From Gigaspora margarita (Eukaryota > Glomeromycota > Glomeromycetes > Diversisporales > Gigasporaceae): a stretch of DNA of 64,000 nucleotides. This document shows positions 47,253 through 58,771 of the stretch, one piece after another. The notes under the pieces are model-generated. The model made no database searches. It was not told the DNA's origin and saw only the letters and a program-made list of their open reading frames with translations. A program made the position numbers and the translations under genes. The stretch lies in assembly GCA_009809945.1 (NCBI GenBank), contig WTPW01000088.1, forward strand, positions 81,252-145,251, given 5' to 3'. Every line of letters starts with the position of its first letter. The first letter of the stretch is position 1.

Positions 47253-48035
47253 ATGAAGAATTTTATAATCATAATTCTGATTTTTCAGGTGAAGTATTTA
47301 ATTATTCTAGGAATATTGTTTAATGAAACAATTACTTAAATAGACTTAATTTACGTATTTATATTAAAGTTGACATACTACACTTCTTTATTAAACAATA
47401 ATAAAGATTTTTACTACAAGTATTACTGCGAAGTCGGGAATTGCTTTTCTTCCTCCATATCATGGTTCATGGACTAATTGTACTAATGATACAGCAATCA
47501 TTGGTAATAATAGTAGGTATTATTATTTTTATGCACAAATTTTTTAATATGTCCAATAAACCGAAATGTTATTATAGGCTTCAGTATTAAACTTGTTGAT
47601 TATTCGATACCTGCAACGCCGGGATTTGGCCTTTACGTTCCGGGAAATTCTTCGACTGATCATATTCATGGCACTGGTTTTTCAGCATATTCATATGTCA
47701 GAGATTCAGCATCGATAAAAACTGAAACTGAACTTAAAAATCATTACCATGGTAATTACATCGATTATTGTGGTACTGATGAATTTGCAATTACTCAATG
47801 TAACTTCGAAGTTAAGGGGTTGCCAAATCAAACTGAGCTAGAGTGGTGCCTAGTAATAGAAAATCCATTTAACAATAGTCAAAAAGCTAATGTATCATTC
47901 AGCCCTGATGCAATTTCCATAAATCCAACTAACATAGATATGACTGTAAGTGGAATAGCTAATAATAGAAATGATGAATACCTTTTATTAGTTCTATTAA
48001 TCTTTTCGCTAATTTGGAATTTCGATCTTTCATAG
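47253..48035 (+). CDS. Secreted glycoprotein of unknown function (3 exons)
   Basis: Exons 47253-47288, 47407-47503 and 47578-48035 join in phases 0 and 1 to give 196 aa without stops. The N-terminal signal MKNFIIIILIFQ continues in exon 2 with IFTTSITA. The mature part has FLPPYHGSWTNC, GFGLYVPGNSSTDHIHGTG, GTDEFAITQC and LEWCLVIENPF. Several NxT/S sites. The C terminus ends with a hydrophobic stretch (YLLLVLLIFSLIW) right at the end, resembling a GPI-anchor signal or a tail anchor. The first donor (CAG-GTGAAG) is in frame with a longer unspliced read-through that soon stops, which supports splicing. No family recognised. Confidence 0.75.
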
Positions 48036-48525
48036 TTTATCATAGTATTAAAATGTATCTGTAGAATATTAATATCCAAATAATCAATTCGAATAATTTA
48101 ATATAGTTTATCCAATTATTTTAATTTTTTGTTTATTTGGTTTGTTTTTTTGCGCTTCTTTTGGGTTGCACATTATCTTAAAATCAAAGTAGCTGGAGAA
48201 ATTTTTAGACTGGTGAGTGAACTACATTTACGTGTTCTCCTATAATCGTACATTCAAATATATCGACAACGAGTTATATTATATTCTTGGCCAAAGCAAA
48301 ATAGAGTTCCAATTCATTTCAAATTAATCCGCCATCCATTTATCCGCATACTATATTTTGCATTAATGTATATTCAACCGAATTAACTGGGGTACAAAGT
48401 TCTAAGGTAATCAGCAATCCTATTTTCCTCAATCGATAATAATAATAATAATAATTAAATATATATATCTATCTATCTATCTTCTATCTATATAATTATC
48501 TATATAATTAAAACACAAACGTCTG
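48036..48525. other. Spacer with ATCT microsatellite
   Basis: Contains AAT and ATCT short repeats at about 48436-48486 and a TATCCGCAT phrase shared with the 20.7-kb foldback arm. No gene. Confidence 0.5.
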
Positions 48526-48643
48526 CAACAATGTGGCTTTGCCCCAAATAATTGTGCAACCCAGTCGAACTTAAGTTTCATCGTGATTTTACAGAATTGA
48601 CAACAATGTGGCTTTGCCCCAAATAATTGTGCAACCCAGTCGA
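48526..48643 (+). repeat. 43-bp exact direct repeat, two copies
   Basis: A 43-bp segment beginning CAACAATGTGGCTTTGCCCC and ending CAACCCAGTCGA occurs identically at 48526-48568 and 48601-48643. It is noticeably GC-richer than its surroundings. The minus frame through it (repeated DWVAQLFGAKPHC) is a translation of the repeat. Preceded by AAACACAAACGTCTG, which could be part of a mobile-element end. Confidence 0.9.
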
Positions 48644-50423
48644 CACTATGATCGAACTGTGAAATTTTGATCACAACGGGATAAAATTTTATTTTGTTTT
48701 ACTTGATTCCCTTACAATGTCATTTTTTGCAAGTACAGAATTTGTATTAGTACTCACCGACACATTTCTTCACAATTATATTATCTCATATCAATTGTTG
48801 ATGAATTTGAATTGTGATGAAATTCTTGATTATAACTTGTTCATCGATATATTAGTCTCAACAATTTGATCACGGGTTATATAACCAATCAAAAAGGCGT
48901 TAAAGTACAATAACTTGATTAGATTACTATATTAGTTTTAGCACACTGATTAGCAGGGGGGACTTTGTATTTTTCGGAAATGCACGGGTCTGATCATGAG
49001 GTAGTTGACCAATCATAAAACGGGTTATTATCCACGTGATACACTTTCTGTGAAAACAGATAGATAATCATTAAACATATTACAATTTCTTTTGTAGCTT
49101 CGAAGCAAACTAAATCGCATTGTAAATGAATAAAACTATTCGCTCAGATTAAAATATAGCTTCTAAACACAAGAGCTTTATTAATAAAGTTTCTTATAAC
49201 AAGTTACACGCCCTTTATTCCCATTTTTTATACTTCATCTATAATTAATAAAACTATACTATCGCATATCTAAAATGAATCAAACATCTTATAGAGAATA
49301 CATATAAATTTCGAAAACAGTCTACATAAATTTATAAATGAAAAATAAACAAATTAATTATTTGGATAACAAAAGAAAAAAGACGAAGAAAAACTAAAAA
49401 AACGACGTTAAAGTTTATAAATTAAGCAATAAAATATATTTTTATTACCTTCTGCTATACGGTAGACAATTCTTCAACTCTTAGTATATCTACTTTTTAT
49501 TGTGTGATTCGGCGTGATTCACCGTGATTCAACAAAGAGACGCTTGCTAGGAAGCCCTTTTGTTAATAAAGTATCAATTGTTATTTTTTTAAGTTTGCTA
49601 AGACCCGAAAAATTCTGGTTTTACAGTACTACGCTGTATAAATACTTGTGTAACGTCGATCCCAGAAATCATCGGAAACAAAAGTCCCCCTGCTACACTG
49701 ATTACCTTTTGAACATAACCGTGATTTTATTGGTTGGTAGATCGACATAAAACTACGAATCGATGAGAAAATTAGTTAATTATCAGATAATCTGGGCGGC
49801 AAAAAATTTCGACCAAAAATTCTAGAAATCAATCATCTAAATATTTGGTTGAATATAATTTTTTTTATATTTACTAATATATTCACTATTTATTTTTTTT
49901 TTATATTTATTAATATATTCACTATTTTTTTTATTAATCTTATGTTTTATCTATCGCGGAGCATTTGTTGTGTTCTTGCACTTGCACTTCTTACACTTAT
50001 TCTTGAACTTGAGACCATTATACAAAATGTTTTCAAATTCGTAACTTTTTTTAGCCCAAAATATTTTGTAAATATTAGGCAATCAAACAACAAAAGTAAA
50101 TTTGGCAAATTCAAATTTCACGATTTTGTGTTGTTTAAGGATGTTAATAAAGCGTTAAAAAAATGATATAATAATTACTCAAATGTTATAATAATTACTC
50201 GACCATGATAATCATCATAATCATCTTACGTATTTCTGGTAGTTTTCCTACATTTGGTCATATTTTTCGGATAAGACGAATCAAAAATGTTAAAGCGAAA
50301 CCCAGAATTGAAGTATATAGATAGATTAGAATGTTTTTTTTTGTTTTTTTTTAATGTTAAAGATAAATTAGAATGTTAATTGCACTTATATTTAATTTTT
50401 CTATATAAAAATTTGATGGGATA
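48644..50423. other. Intergenic, nothing recognised
   Basis: Frames at 49514-49750 and 49849-50166 lack domains; the second begins in low-complexity F/I-rich translation. No element ends found. Confidence 0.4.
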
Positions 50424-50495
50424 AGATGCGCATGATTCGGAAACATGCGCATTGATGCGCATTTATGCGCATAATTGAGGAATCATGCGCATGCA
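50424..50495. repeat. TGCGCA-rich palindromic cluster
   Basis: Five to six TGCGCA cores in about 70 bp. The outer pair GATGCGCATGATTC / GGAATCATGCGCATG is an inverted repeat enclosing GATGCGCAT and ATGCGCAT palindromes. Confidence 0.8.
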
Positions 50496-51009
50496 TGAAA
50501 CCCATCTCTAATAGTATCACAGAACAAAACTCATATTTCCAACTAGATTATAAATACCTTATAAATACCGTGAATGCTAAAATAAATAAAGACGCCACCA
50601 CAATTGAGGCTTTCAATACTCGCTTATATATGGGGCTTATCGGCTGAATTATTAAAATCAAACTTGATAAACAATCATGAAAATTCCAACTATCCAAGAA
50701 ACTAATACACGTTAAAAAAACTGCAAGACAAAGCATGAAACATAAAAATTTAGTAGCTGTAACTTTTGATAATAAACAAAATAAATAAACTTTTTCTTGA
50801 TACAAAACCTTATCTCCGCAATAATATCATCTATTGTAATGCTTTTCAGCCTCTCTTTTTTAACCAAACCTGAGTGATATAATGAATCTGGGCTGTGAAT
50901 GAAAAAAATATAGCATTCAAAGCTCTTTACGTTTCTTTTAAATCGAAAGTTATAAAAAAGTCATAATTTCACTATGTAAAAGAATAATAACCTATAATTG
51001 TAAATAATA
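50496..51009. other. Spacer, nothing recognised
   Basis: No gene or element. Ends with AAATAATA, a possible target duplication of the next element. Confidence 0.4.
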
Positions 51010-51521
51010 TCGTGGATGATGCTAAAATCGGATGATGCTGAAATCCACATGATCACCATATCATCAGATTTTCTAAAATTTCTGAAAATCGTGTAAACAA
51101 TCAATCTACACTACGTAATCAAAACAATCAAATGGGGTCGGTTAGAGTAGGGTTAATTCAATATATTCCTATATACTGCATAAATTGCATTCTTGATATA
51201 AATATATAAAAGACCTTCTAACTGTATCAAAACAGCGACCCTAACCCTAACCCTAAATATGAGGCAAATTTTTTTTGTTAGTAGTTTTATAGATGCTTTT
51301 TGCCTCGTGGTTAGGGTTGGGGTTAGGGTCGCCTTTTTGATACAGTTTAGAAGGTCTTTTATATATAGATATCAAGAATACAATTTATGTGTCATATAGG
51401 CATATAGCATTCAATGTAGTGTAGATTGATTGTTTATACAATTTTCAAAAATTTTAGGAAATCTGATGATACAAAGATCATATGAATTTCAGTATCATCT
51501 GATTTCAGCATCATCCCTGAC
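51010..51521. mobile_element. Foldback element with telomere-like core
   Basis: Arms of about 220 bp are inverted copies. GGATGATGCT, CATCAGATTTTCTAAAATTT, AAACAATCAATCTACACTAC and AAAAGACCTTCTAACTGTAT each have their inverse on the right side. The innermost arms are telomere-type: CCCTAACCCTAACCCTAA at 51239-51256 and GGTTAGGGTTGGGGTTAGGG at 51309-51328, with a short loop between. AAATAATA at 51002-51009 and 51522-51529 may be an 8-bp target duplication, one base off the arm ends. No coding capacity. Confidence 0.8.
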
Positions 51522-51575
51522 AAATAATAAAGAACATATTAATATATATATAGAGCTAAAATCTATTATCACATA

Positions 51576-52317
51576 CAGTCAGACCTCTCTATAGTCACAC
51601 CCCATATAGTCACACCTCTATATAAGCACCCAATTTTGTGCAACGGACTTAAAGATAGTAAAAAAGCCTCCTTATAGTCACAAATCACCTATAATCACTA
51701 TCACAAAAAATTTTGATTTTTTTATCAATTTTATTAAATAAAAACCCTCTTTATAGTCACCAATTTTGACCAAATATGGGTTAAAAAAATCTGATTGGCC
51801 GATATTCATATTTATGTTTATTTAAAATATTCTATTAAAGATTCTTCAAGGTTTGACTGCAAATAACTTTTGATGCAGCAGTCTGATATAAATGAAACAA
51901 CTACCAAAATGTTCGTCTCGATGAGACGATTCTAATGAGCCTAAAATCTTAAAATCCAATCACAGGCTCCTGTGATCATTAAGGATTTGTGTCACTTTAC
52001 ATGTTTAAGAATTGATTAAATTTAAATATCTAGACAAAATATCCTTAATGATCTTAGCATTTTGTAACCAGATTTGACAATTTTATACTCTTTAGAAAAC
52101 ACTCTGATGGTCATTTTATCCAAATTGGGCCACTGGATCAAAAGTATTTACTATCAAATATTTTAAAATTTTTTAACAGTATTTCAAATATGCGCAAATA
52201 TATTATAATTGGCCTTTGGTCATGTGATCATAACAAAGTATTTTATTTATTGTCACACCTCTATACAATCACCAAAATAGGGCGCGACCAACTTGTGATT
52301 ATAGAGAGGTCTGACTG
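51576..52317. mobile_element. Tc1/pogo-like non-autonomous element
   Basis: Ends CAGTCAGACCTCTCTATAGT and, inverted from the right, CAGTCAGACCTCTCTATAAT; TA flanks both sides (51574-51575, 52318-52319). Subterminal GTCACACC/GGTGTGAC-type units are repeated. The interior contains CGTCTCGATGAGACG and CCAATCACAGG...GTGATCATTAAGG, related to the 25-kb foldback centre, so a second element may be nested. No transposase. Confidence 0.85.
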
Positions 52318-52416
52318 TACTTTACATAAAACTTGTAACTATAAATCCTATTAAATCGCTATAGTTACACTTTTCTCGAGTTACTTTGTTTATTCAAATT
52401 TTTTAATTCTAAAAAA

Positions 52417-54110
52417 ATGCCTTGTTATGCTAACACAATAGTAAAAATTAAACATGTCCACCAAAAAGAAAGTAATAACCAAATGATGTCAGTATGGGCC
52501 ATGGAACAAATCCTATGGGTCGTGATGATAATGAAATCGAATTGACTATTTATGTGCCCATCAATTCTACAGAACGTGACCCTAAAACCCAAGTAGTGTT
52601 GCAGGCAAAATCTATTTCCAAAATTCAAAAGGCAAAACTGAAATGCTCCTAAAGGCGAAATAAATTTGAAATTCCAAAATTTCTAAAATTTTGGAAATAG
52701 GCGAAACTTCTAAAACCTGGTGAAACCTCTGAAACCCAAAGAAAATGAAATGGTAAAATCTTCAAATATTTTCATTTTCTTACTTTTTTGTATTTCTATT
52801 GTTGTATTATTTTTCTTTTATGCAGAATTATAAGTTAATTCATAATTTATTTTGTAATTCTAACATTTGATTTTCTCTATCTCTTAATACAGTGCGTAGG
52901 CAAATTTGCTTGCCAAAACATAGTAATATACATACAAAGAATAATACTAGATAAAATAAAAAATTTATATAATTTAAAATATTTATGAAAATTTATAGTA
53001 ACATATATTTAAGATAAAAAAGAGAGTTATCATTTATCGCTAGTGTGATGCACTGCCACTCTATGATCAACCAATTGGAATGCAGGACCAGATGTAATGT
53101 GAAATCAAAATGAAACAGCTATTTTTTTAACAAATTGCTCTCATTTAAAATTTTAACTATGAATCTTAACAAAAAAAAATTCCTAGCAAAATTTTGTATC
53201 AAGGGAAGACATCTAAACATTGCACTTACCAAACCCTAACTCTAATCTTGACCTGGCCGATATTTGTTTTGATTAATGTAAAACAAACAAAATGATTAGT
53301 TGGTCGAGTAGTGATGCATTGACTAGATATGAAAGATAATTGTTATAAGTTTATTAGAATTAGAATTTGCAAAAATTATTTAACAAATAAAGGAAATGAT
53401 AATTTTTGTTATTGCTATTCATATGTTATGAATATATAATATTTCAGATAAGTAAATATTTTGTTACACTATCCTATAGGACTAGAAACACCAGTCTAAA
53501 AAATTTTGCTCATTATGTGGTTCTATTAAAAAGATTTTGCTAGAAAAAACATTTCACTATTAGGTTAGGGTTAGGGTGTTGCTAATAGGTTGGGGTTAGA
53601 AGATATTTTATACCAAAATTTTGCAAGAGAAACTTTTAATTAGTATGCAAAAGGCAGTTTCATAGGCAAAATTTCATGTTATAGGTGATTTTTCATTTAT
53701 TTTTGTTTCTTGAACTTTTTCACATTATACCTGGTTTTGAAATCTGATTGGCTAGAGAAATTTTTTAGACTGGTATTTTAAATACTATTACACTATCCTC
53801 TAAATTGAACTCATACTCCATTTTACTATGTTCTAGGTATTTTTCCAATAAATTTTCTAATATTAGATTTTGGAATTTTGCCAGACTTTGGTTTGCCAAT
53901 TTTTAGACATTTCAGCAGGTTTTGGATATTTTGCAAGTTTTGCCAATTTCGAAATTATTAGATTTTAGACATTGGGGTGAAACATATTTTGTTTTATTTC
54001 AGAAATTTTGCCTGGGTGAAATATATAATTTCACTCACAACACTAAACCCAAGCATTCTTTAAAAGAAAAAAATATTACTCTATTAAAGAAAAAATTATT
54101 CAGAGTGAGT
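52417..54110 (+). pseudogene. Gene fragment split by a hAT-type element
   Basis: From ATG at 52417: MPCYANTIVKIKHVHQKE, then MMSVWAMEQ. After one missing A in CAAATCC (near 52510) comes NPMGRDDNEIELTIYVPIN, then STERDPKTQ, where the element at 52594-54045 begins. Beyond the 8-bp duplication the same frame resumes AFFKRKKYYSIKEKIIQ to about 54110. I recall a lineage-expanded Rhizophagus protein of unknown function with this order; unverified. The minus frame 52425-52628 is an antisense shadow. Confidence 0.65.
52594..54045. mobile_element. hAT-type non-autonomous element, 1452 bp
   Basis: Flanked by the 8-bp duplication AACCCAAG (52586-52593 and 54046-54053). Begins TAGTGTTG and ends CAACACTA. 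The arms continue as inverted GGCAAAAT / ATTTTGCC, GCGAAACTT / AAGTTTTGC-like units for about 150 bp. TTAGGGTTAGGG-like and CCCTAACTCTAA stretches lie inside (53236, 53565). No transposase frame. TSD length and TAGTG end agree with the 25.4-kb element. Confidence 0.88.
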
Positions 54111-54841
54111 CAGTAGAAAAGGAATAAATTTATCTAATAACTAGTTTGGTAGTTTGAAAAGGATTGATATAAGAACCAAAAAAATAGAGGTAGTATCAAA
54201 GTTAGATTGAATATTGTAAGAACAGAGTAGTAATAGCAGTTCAATAGTATATAAATAAACTATAGTATAAATTACTTAATTCACCTAATTCAGTAGTTTT
54301 AAAGTTAGGATATAGAATCCTTTCTATTAGAAAAACTTTGAATAATTATATCTAACTATTTAGAATTGCAACTAAAGAATTTTAATACCAGGAACATAGT
54401 ATGAAGTACGAAGTGGATGGTTCAGTACAAGTTTTGCATTTATCAGCAAAATCTGTAATCTGTTAGACACCTTGATTTTGTATGATTTGTACTAAAAGTG
54501 CATTGATCAGCTTCACATGCACAATCTTTAAATCATGACTTTATAAGTGCATGTGCATGCTCACATGTAATAGCATTATTTGTTTTTATTAAAAATCAAT
54601 TTTATTATGCTCAAATATCATTTTCTTTTTTAGATAAATAGAAGAGTAATATATGCTAAATAATTGGTACATTTTTTAACAATTATTTTATTATTCATAG
54701 CTGTATCATCTTTATTATCATTAGATACAAATTTGTGTTAACAAGATGTTTATAGTATAGTAATATAACTGGATTTTATAATATCAAATATAATAAATGA
54801 GCTAATTATTTGTTTTTTTGAATTTATTTATCTGTTTTCTT
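54111..54841. other. Intergenic, nothing recognised
   Basis: AT-rich spacer between two decayed genes. Confidence 0.4.
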
Positions 54842-55778
54842 TCCTTTTTCCTTTTTACTTGTTCTAATGCTTCTCTTTCTTTTTTTAGACTGATCTTCTT
54901 CTTTATTTACATCTGTCACTTTTGTGTTTTCATCAGTAAGTGATCCTTTTTCTTCTTTATGATCATTTTGCTGTTTTTTGTTGTTATTCTTGGCTTCTAA
55001 GTTCGAGTTGTTTTTTTGTTCAGAAGCTGGATTGATTTTTTCATCAGATTTGGTAAAGATAAATGCGATTTTGGAAGAAAATTGACAATTAGTAGTTTGT
55101 GTGCTACCGGAATCAATATCATCAGCAATAATATCAATAATTGAGTGAGATTTTTGTAATGTCAGATAAAATTTCAGACCAGTGGGATACTGGATTGAAG
55201 ATTATTGATAATCAATATTTGTAGCTTCTATTAGTATTATACTAGAATCAGAGAATTTAATAAACTCTGAGATGAGATAGTTATTTGCTATTTTAATATT
55301 AATTCCTAATAAGCCTAGATGCTTGAATCTGATAGACTAGGAAGCGTAGAGAACAATCATTTCTATTTTGATATTAGATAATCTGGTAATAGCATTATAT
55401 TTTGTGCATTCCACCCAAAATGGATGAGTTCTTCAGTTTTTTTTGGATTATGATTTATGTTAGCAGAATCTATAAGATGAGGATCACATACAGGAACACC
55501 TGTCATATCAAATTCACATTCAGGTTTCCAGTATTGATGATGCTAGCATACATGACAGTTACGTATTCCTTGAAATTTTCTACTACGTGTTAGCCAGAAA
55601 TAAATATGATATCTCCAGGATTGAATGGTTGAGGTGATTTGTTTGATGAAAAAAAATGTTTCCATTTAATAGTATGCAAAAGCTGACTAGAAGGTTTATA
55701 TTTAGCCACCCCATACGAACACGATCGATTATTTCTTGCTGAAATGTTAACAATGAGAAGAGAAATATGTGATAGCAT
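54842..55778 (-). pseudogene. Decayed AM-fungal family protein with lysine-rich tail
   Basis: On the minus strand: MLSHISLLIVNISARNN, VAKYKPSSQLLHTIKWKHFF, PQPFNPGDIIFISG then a stop. Other frames give VVENFKEYVTVMYASIINTG, EFDMTGVPVCDPHLIDSA, KTEELIHFGWNAQNI, KIEMIVLYAS, RFKHLGLLGINIKIANNYLI, IEATNIDYQ, HSIIDIIADDIDSGSTQT and a basic tail KKRKRSIRTSKKEKGKK. At least five frame changes or stops. The order is a coherent protein of roughly 310 aa; the basic tail suggests nuclear localisation. I recall many copies in Rhizophagus, but this is unverified. Confidence 0.6.
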
Positions 55779-56575
55779 GTTTCTTGTAAACCTCTGTAAT
55801 TAAGAAAAAATTATACTGTTTATGTCTGGCTTTTATATAAAATAGCCATAAATTTTTTTTCCAATAATTTATAATATTGAATTATAATAAACAATGTTTA
55901 ATTCTTATTACTTTAATAAAATCTCTCAATTTGTAAAATTTTTTAAGATTTTTTCTGTTTTACAGTTCAGATAATTGTTTTTACATTTGATGACCCTAAT
56001 TTAGGAATCGTACATATGATATTTTTACTGAAATACAGGATTAATTCTTGAAGATTGATTATTAGCTAGCTAGCTAAATTTTACTTTAAAATTCCTAATT
56101 TGTCTGATTTCTGTAATATAATCTATCAAATGTATTATGCTTTGTTGATTATGCCAGTGATGTACTGTAGATCTACTCTTAAATTAACTAAAAAATTTAA
56201 CACTATTAGTCAAAATATTACTGGCTAATTCTATATATATATTGAACAATGTACATGATTGTTCCCGATCAATGCTTGCTTCTTACGGTTATTACATTAT
56301 AAATAAAATTTATGCCTATATGAATATTAATGCCATTCATACTATATGAATAACCTTTAAATTAAAATCTAGATATTGTGAATTTTTTAATACTACAAAC
56401 CTTGTATTACCATTATTGCATTATATGATTATCAAAATATTTCTTGTGCTTCTACTAAAGCCTACTATTAGGATATGAATTATATTTTGGTTTAGTGTTA
56501 ATACCCAGATATTCGTGTTTTCTTATCACTATATATGCACAACCATATTCAGGTCTTGTTTAAACTCTAATCTAA
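55779..56575. other. Intergenic, nothing recognised
   Basis: AT-rich spacer; a GCTAGCTAGCTA stretch near 56066-56075. No gene. Confidence 0.4.
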
Positions 56576-56827
56576 GGCTATTCGAAATTACAATTTCATT
56601 TGACGTTCTCCCTCCACCAGCTCTAAGAGCTCCCCCTAGAATTAAACAGGCCAATCAGAACGCTCATCTCGTTTTAGGATTCCAATAAGTCACGTGCTTA
56701 TAAGTCAACCAATAATAATGTGTTTATTTTTTGCAATTTTAATATGTTTGTTTAATTTGACCCCCCTCCCCCACCACGCTTAAGCTTCTTAAGGGAACGT
56801 TAAACGAAATTATAAATTCAAATGGCC
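56576..56827. mobile_element. PIF/Harbinger-like MITE
   Basis: Ends GGCTATTCGAAATTACAATT and, inverted from the right, GGCCATTTGAATTTATAATT. The 3-bp duplication TAA lies on both sides (56573-56575, 56828-56830). The arms continue TTTGACGTTCTCCC / GGGAACGTTAAAC. TWA target duplications with GGC-type ends fit PIF/Harbinger. Interior is non-coding and comparatively GC-rich. Confidence 0.75.
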
Positions 56828-58211
56828 TAATTTCGACTTTATCTATCCAATAATAAGCTCCTTCTACTGCACTGTGGCTGCAAAGCCTAAGTTGTTTGAA
56901 GTTAGTTTTCGAGTAATGTCACCCCTTTCTCTTTCCTTTGATGACCCCAATAAAATGAACATCTAAAAAAGTAAATTTTAAAAATAAAAAAATAATTTAA
57001 AAAATAATAAAAAATAATTTAAAAAAATAAAAAAATAAAACTAAATAATAAAGAATAAAGCCAAAATTTTAGTTCCTACTTGGCTGTCCTTTTATATATT
57101 TTATTTCAGTTTGTGATGAAATAATTCAAGGAAAAAAAAACTTACAAAGTGTTTTTTTATTCAATTGCAAAGGGCTAGAGAACAAGTATTAATGAGTAAG
57201 AAGAAATATTTAAACAAGCATATAACTTTTACAGAAAAAATGATTACAAAACAATTATTCAAATCAATGCTTTTTTACATTAAATTTGTTCCAATCATTT
57301 GTTCAATAAGAGACACAATTTGTATTCAGACAGTGGCAACTTGGGAAGATTAGTAAACCAAAATTCAAATACTTTAAAATAACGCAGATGAGATCACTAG
57401 AACACAATAATTTTTGCTGTAAAAATTGTATATACAAAGTTCTTTTTCTCAAATGAATGCATTATAGGATTTTTTATTTATTTATTTTTTTATTTTACTC
57501 CTCTCTTAAAAATAGTTTGTTCATTTATATATTCCCTTCATTTACCCCCTTACCTCTTTTCCAAGAATCGTAGAAAGTAATGTTACCTGAAAATTAACTT
57601 CAAACAGTCTAACTATCCACCTATAAGATTCTTGTATAATACTGCAGATCTAGTGCCTAATTATCTATGATAAGGTCCTTGCACTGCTACTGCAATCAAG
57701 GAGCTTTGAGCTGACCTTTACTAAATGAATGATAGCAAAACTAAAGATAACTACTCAGTTCCATACAACAAACCCTTATAAACTTCTTTTCTTAATATTT
57801 GCATGCTCATAGCAACCTATTTATGGGCATACTTTAATATAACCTATTTACCAATATTCATAAAAACCTAAATGTGCTAAAATCATATGTCATTCCAATA
57901 AAAAAAAGATTTCTTAAACATAAAGCCTCAACCGATGCTCTATACTAACCATAAAAGCCAAATATCTGTATGATCCAAAATAAAATCAGTTGATCTCACA
58001 ATAGTGATCACTCTGTCACTTTGTTAATAAACTTAACATAAAACTATTATTAATAATAAATATATAATCTTTCTATTGTGCAGATATAAAGTTCAATATA
58101 TTCCTCACTTTATATGATAAAAAATAATCAAAACTTGAGATTATTGTAATTGATTATTTTGCTATTTTCGTTGTATGATTGCTTTTGTTTTAAAAAATAT
58201 TTTTACTAGTT
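56828..58211. other. Intergenic, nothing recognised
   Basis: A- and AAT-rich tract at 56980-57060. The frame 57165-57353 has no ATG-led domain I can defend. Confidence 0.4.
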
Positions 58212-58226
58212 AAAATTATATATAAG

Positions 58227-58771
58227 AGACCTCCGGGCTGATAGCATAGCGGTTATGCTCTGAGGTTGCAAATCAAGAGGTCACCGGTTCAATTCTCCAT
58301 GAGCCCAAAAAGTGAAAATTATCCGTCCGGTTTGAAGGTAGTGGCTTGAGACATGGGCAAGGTTACGGCAGCATTACAAAAAATGGCTTGAAAAATGAAC
58401 CTGCGGTGGCAGCACTACATGTACGATGGTCCGCGAAGTGGCTGTGAACAAAGTGGGCTGTGTTAGGACCACGATTTGGAAGTAACTGAAGTCACAAGAT
58501 GTAATGTGAGGTCTATAAGTCTGGAATTAACGATACTACATGAACTTGTGGTGCTGATCTTACAGCCTTCAGAAGCATGTTGTAGATCTCCTTACCGGTC
58601 CAGTTACTAAAAAAGAAGAGAGACGAATTCTGGATTGGCAGGTCACACACAGGTGCCTAGAGTAACCGGGTGAGACGTAGTTTAGTCGTGGTATATAGAA
58701 AAAAATATGTACTAAAAATGTAATATTTCTAGCAATAAAATTACGGCATGACCGCCAATTAAAATAAAAAA
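58227..58771 (+). mobile_element. tRNA-derived SINE, plus strand
   Basis: The head is a tRNA-like fold: GGGCT pairs with AGCCC, A box TAGCATAGCGG (58242-58252), B box GTTCAATTC (58287-58295), with GCA readable in the anticodon-loop position (GTTGCAAAT). A unique body of about 450 bp follows, with an A-rich tail at 58761-58771. Exact 15-bp duplications AAAATTATATATAAG flank it (58212-58226 and 58772-58786). Not a functional tRNA gene, since it is a retroposed copy and its anticodon stem pairs poorly. Confidence 0.9.

Noticed and set aside
48477..48674. Protein with repeated DWVAQLFGAKPHC
   Set aside because: It is the translation of a 43-bp direct repeat; the flanks do not look coding.
49849..50166. 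105-aa plus frame with membrane-like N terminus
   Set aside because: First part is TTTATAT low-complexity read as F/I; start is non-ATG; no family recognised.
54842..55778. Intact multi-exon gene on the minus strand
   Set aside because: Frame changes occur without GT-AG pairs at matching phases, and stops fall inside well-matched protein segments, so decay is the better explanation.
58227..58310. Functional tRNA gene
   Set aside because: A and B boxes and an acceptor-like stem are present, but it is the head of a retroposed SINE with target duplications and the anticodon stem pairs poorly.
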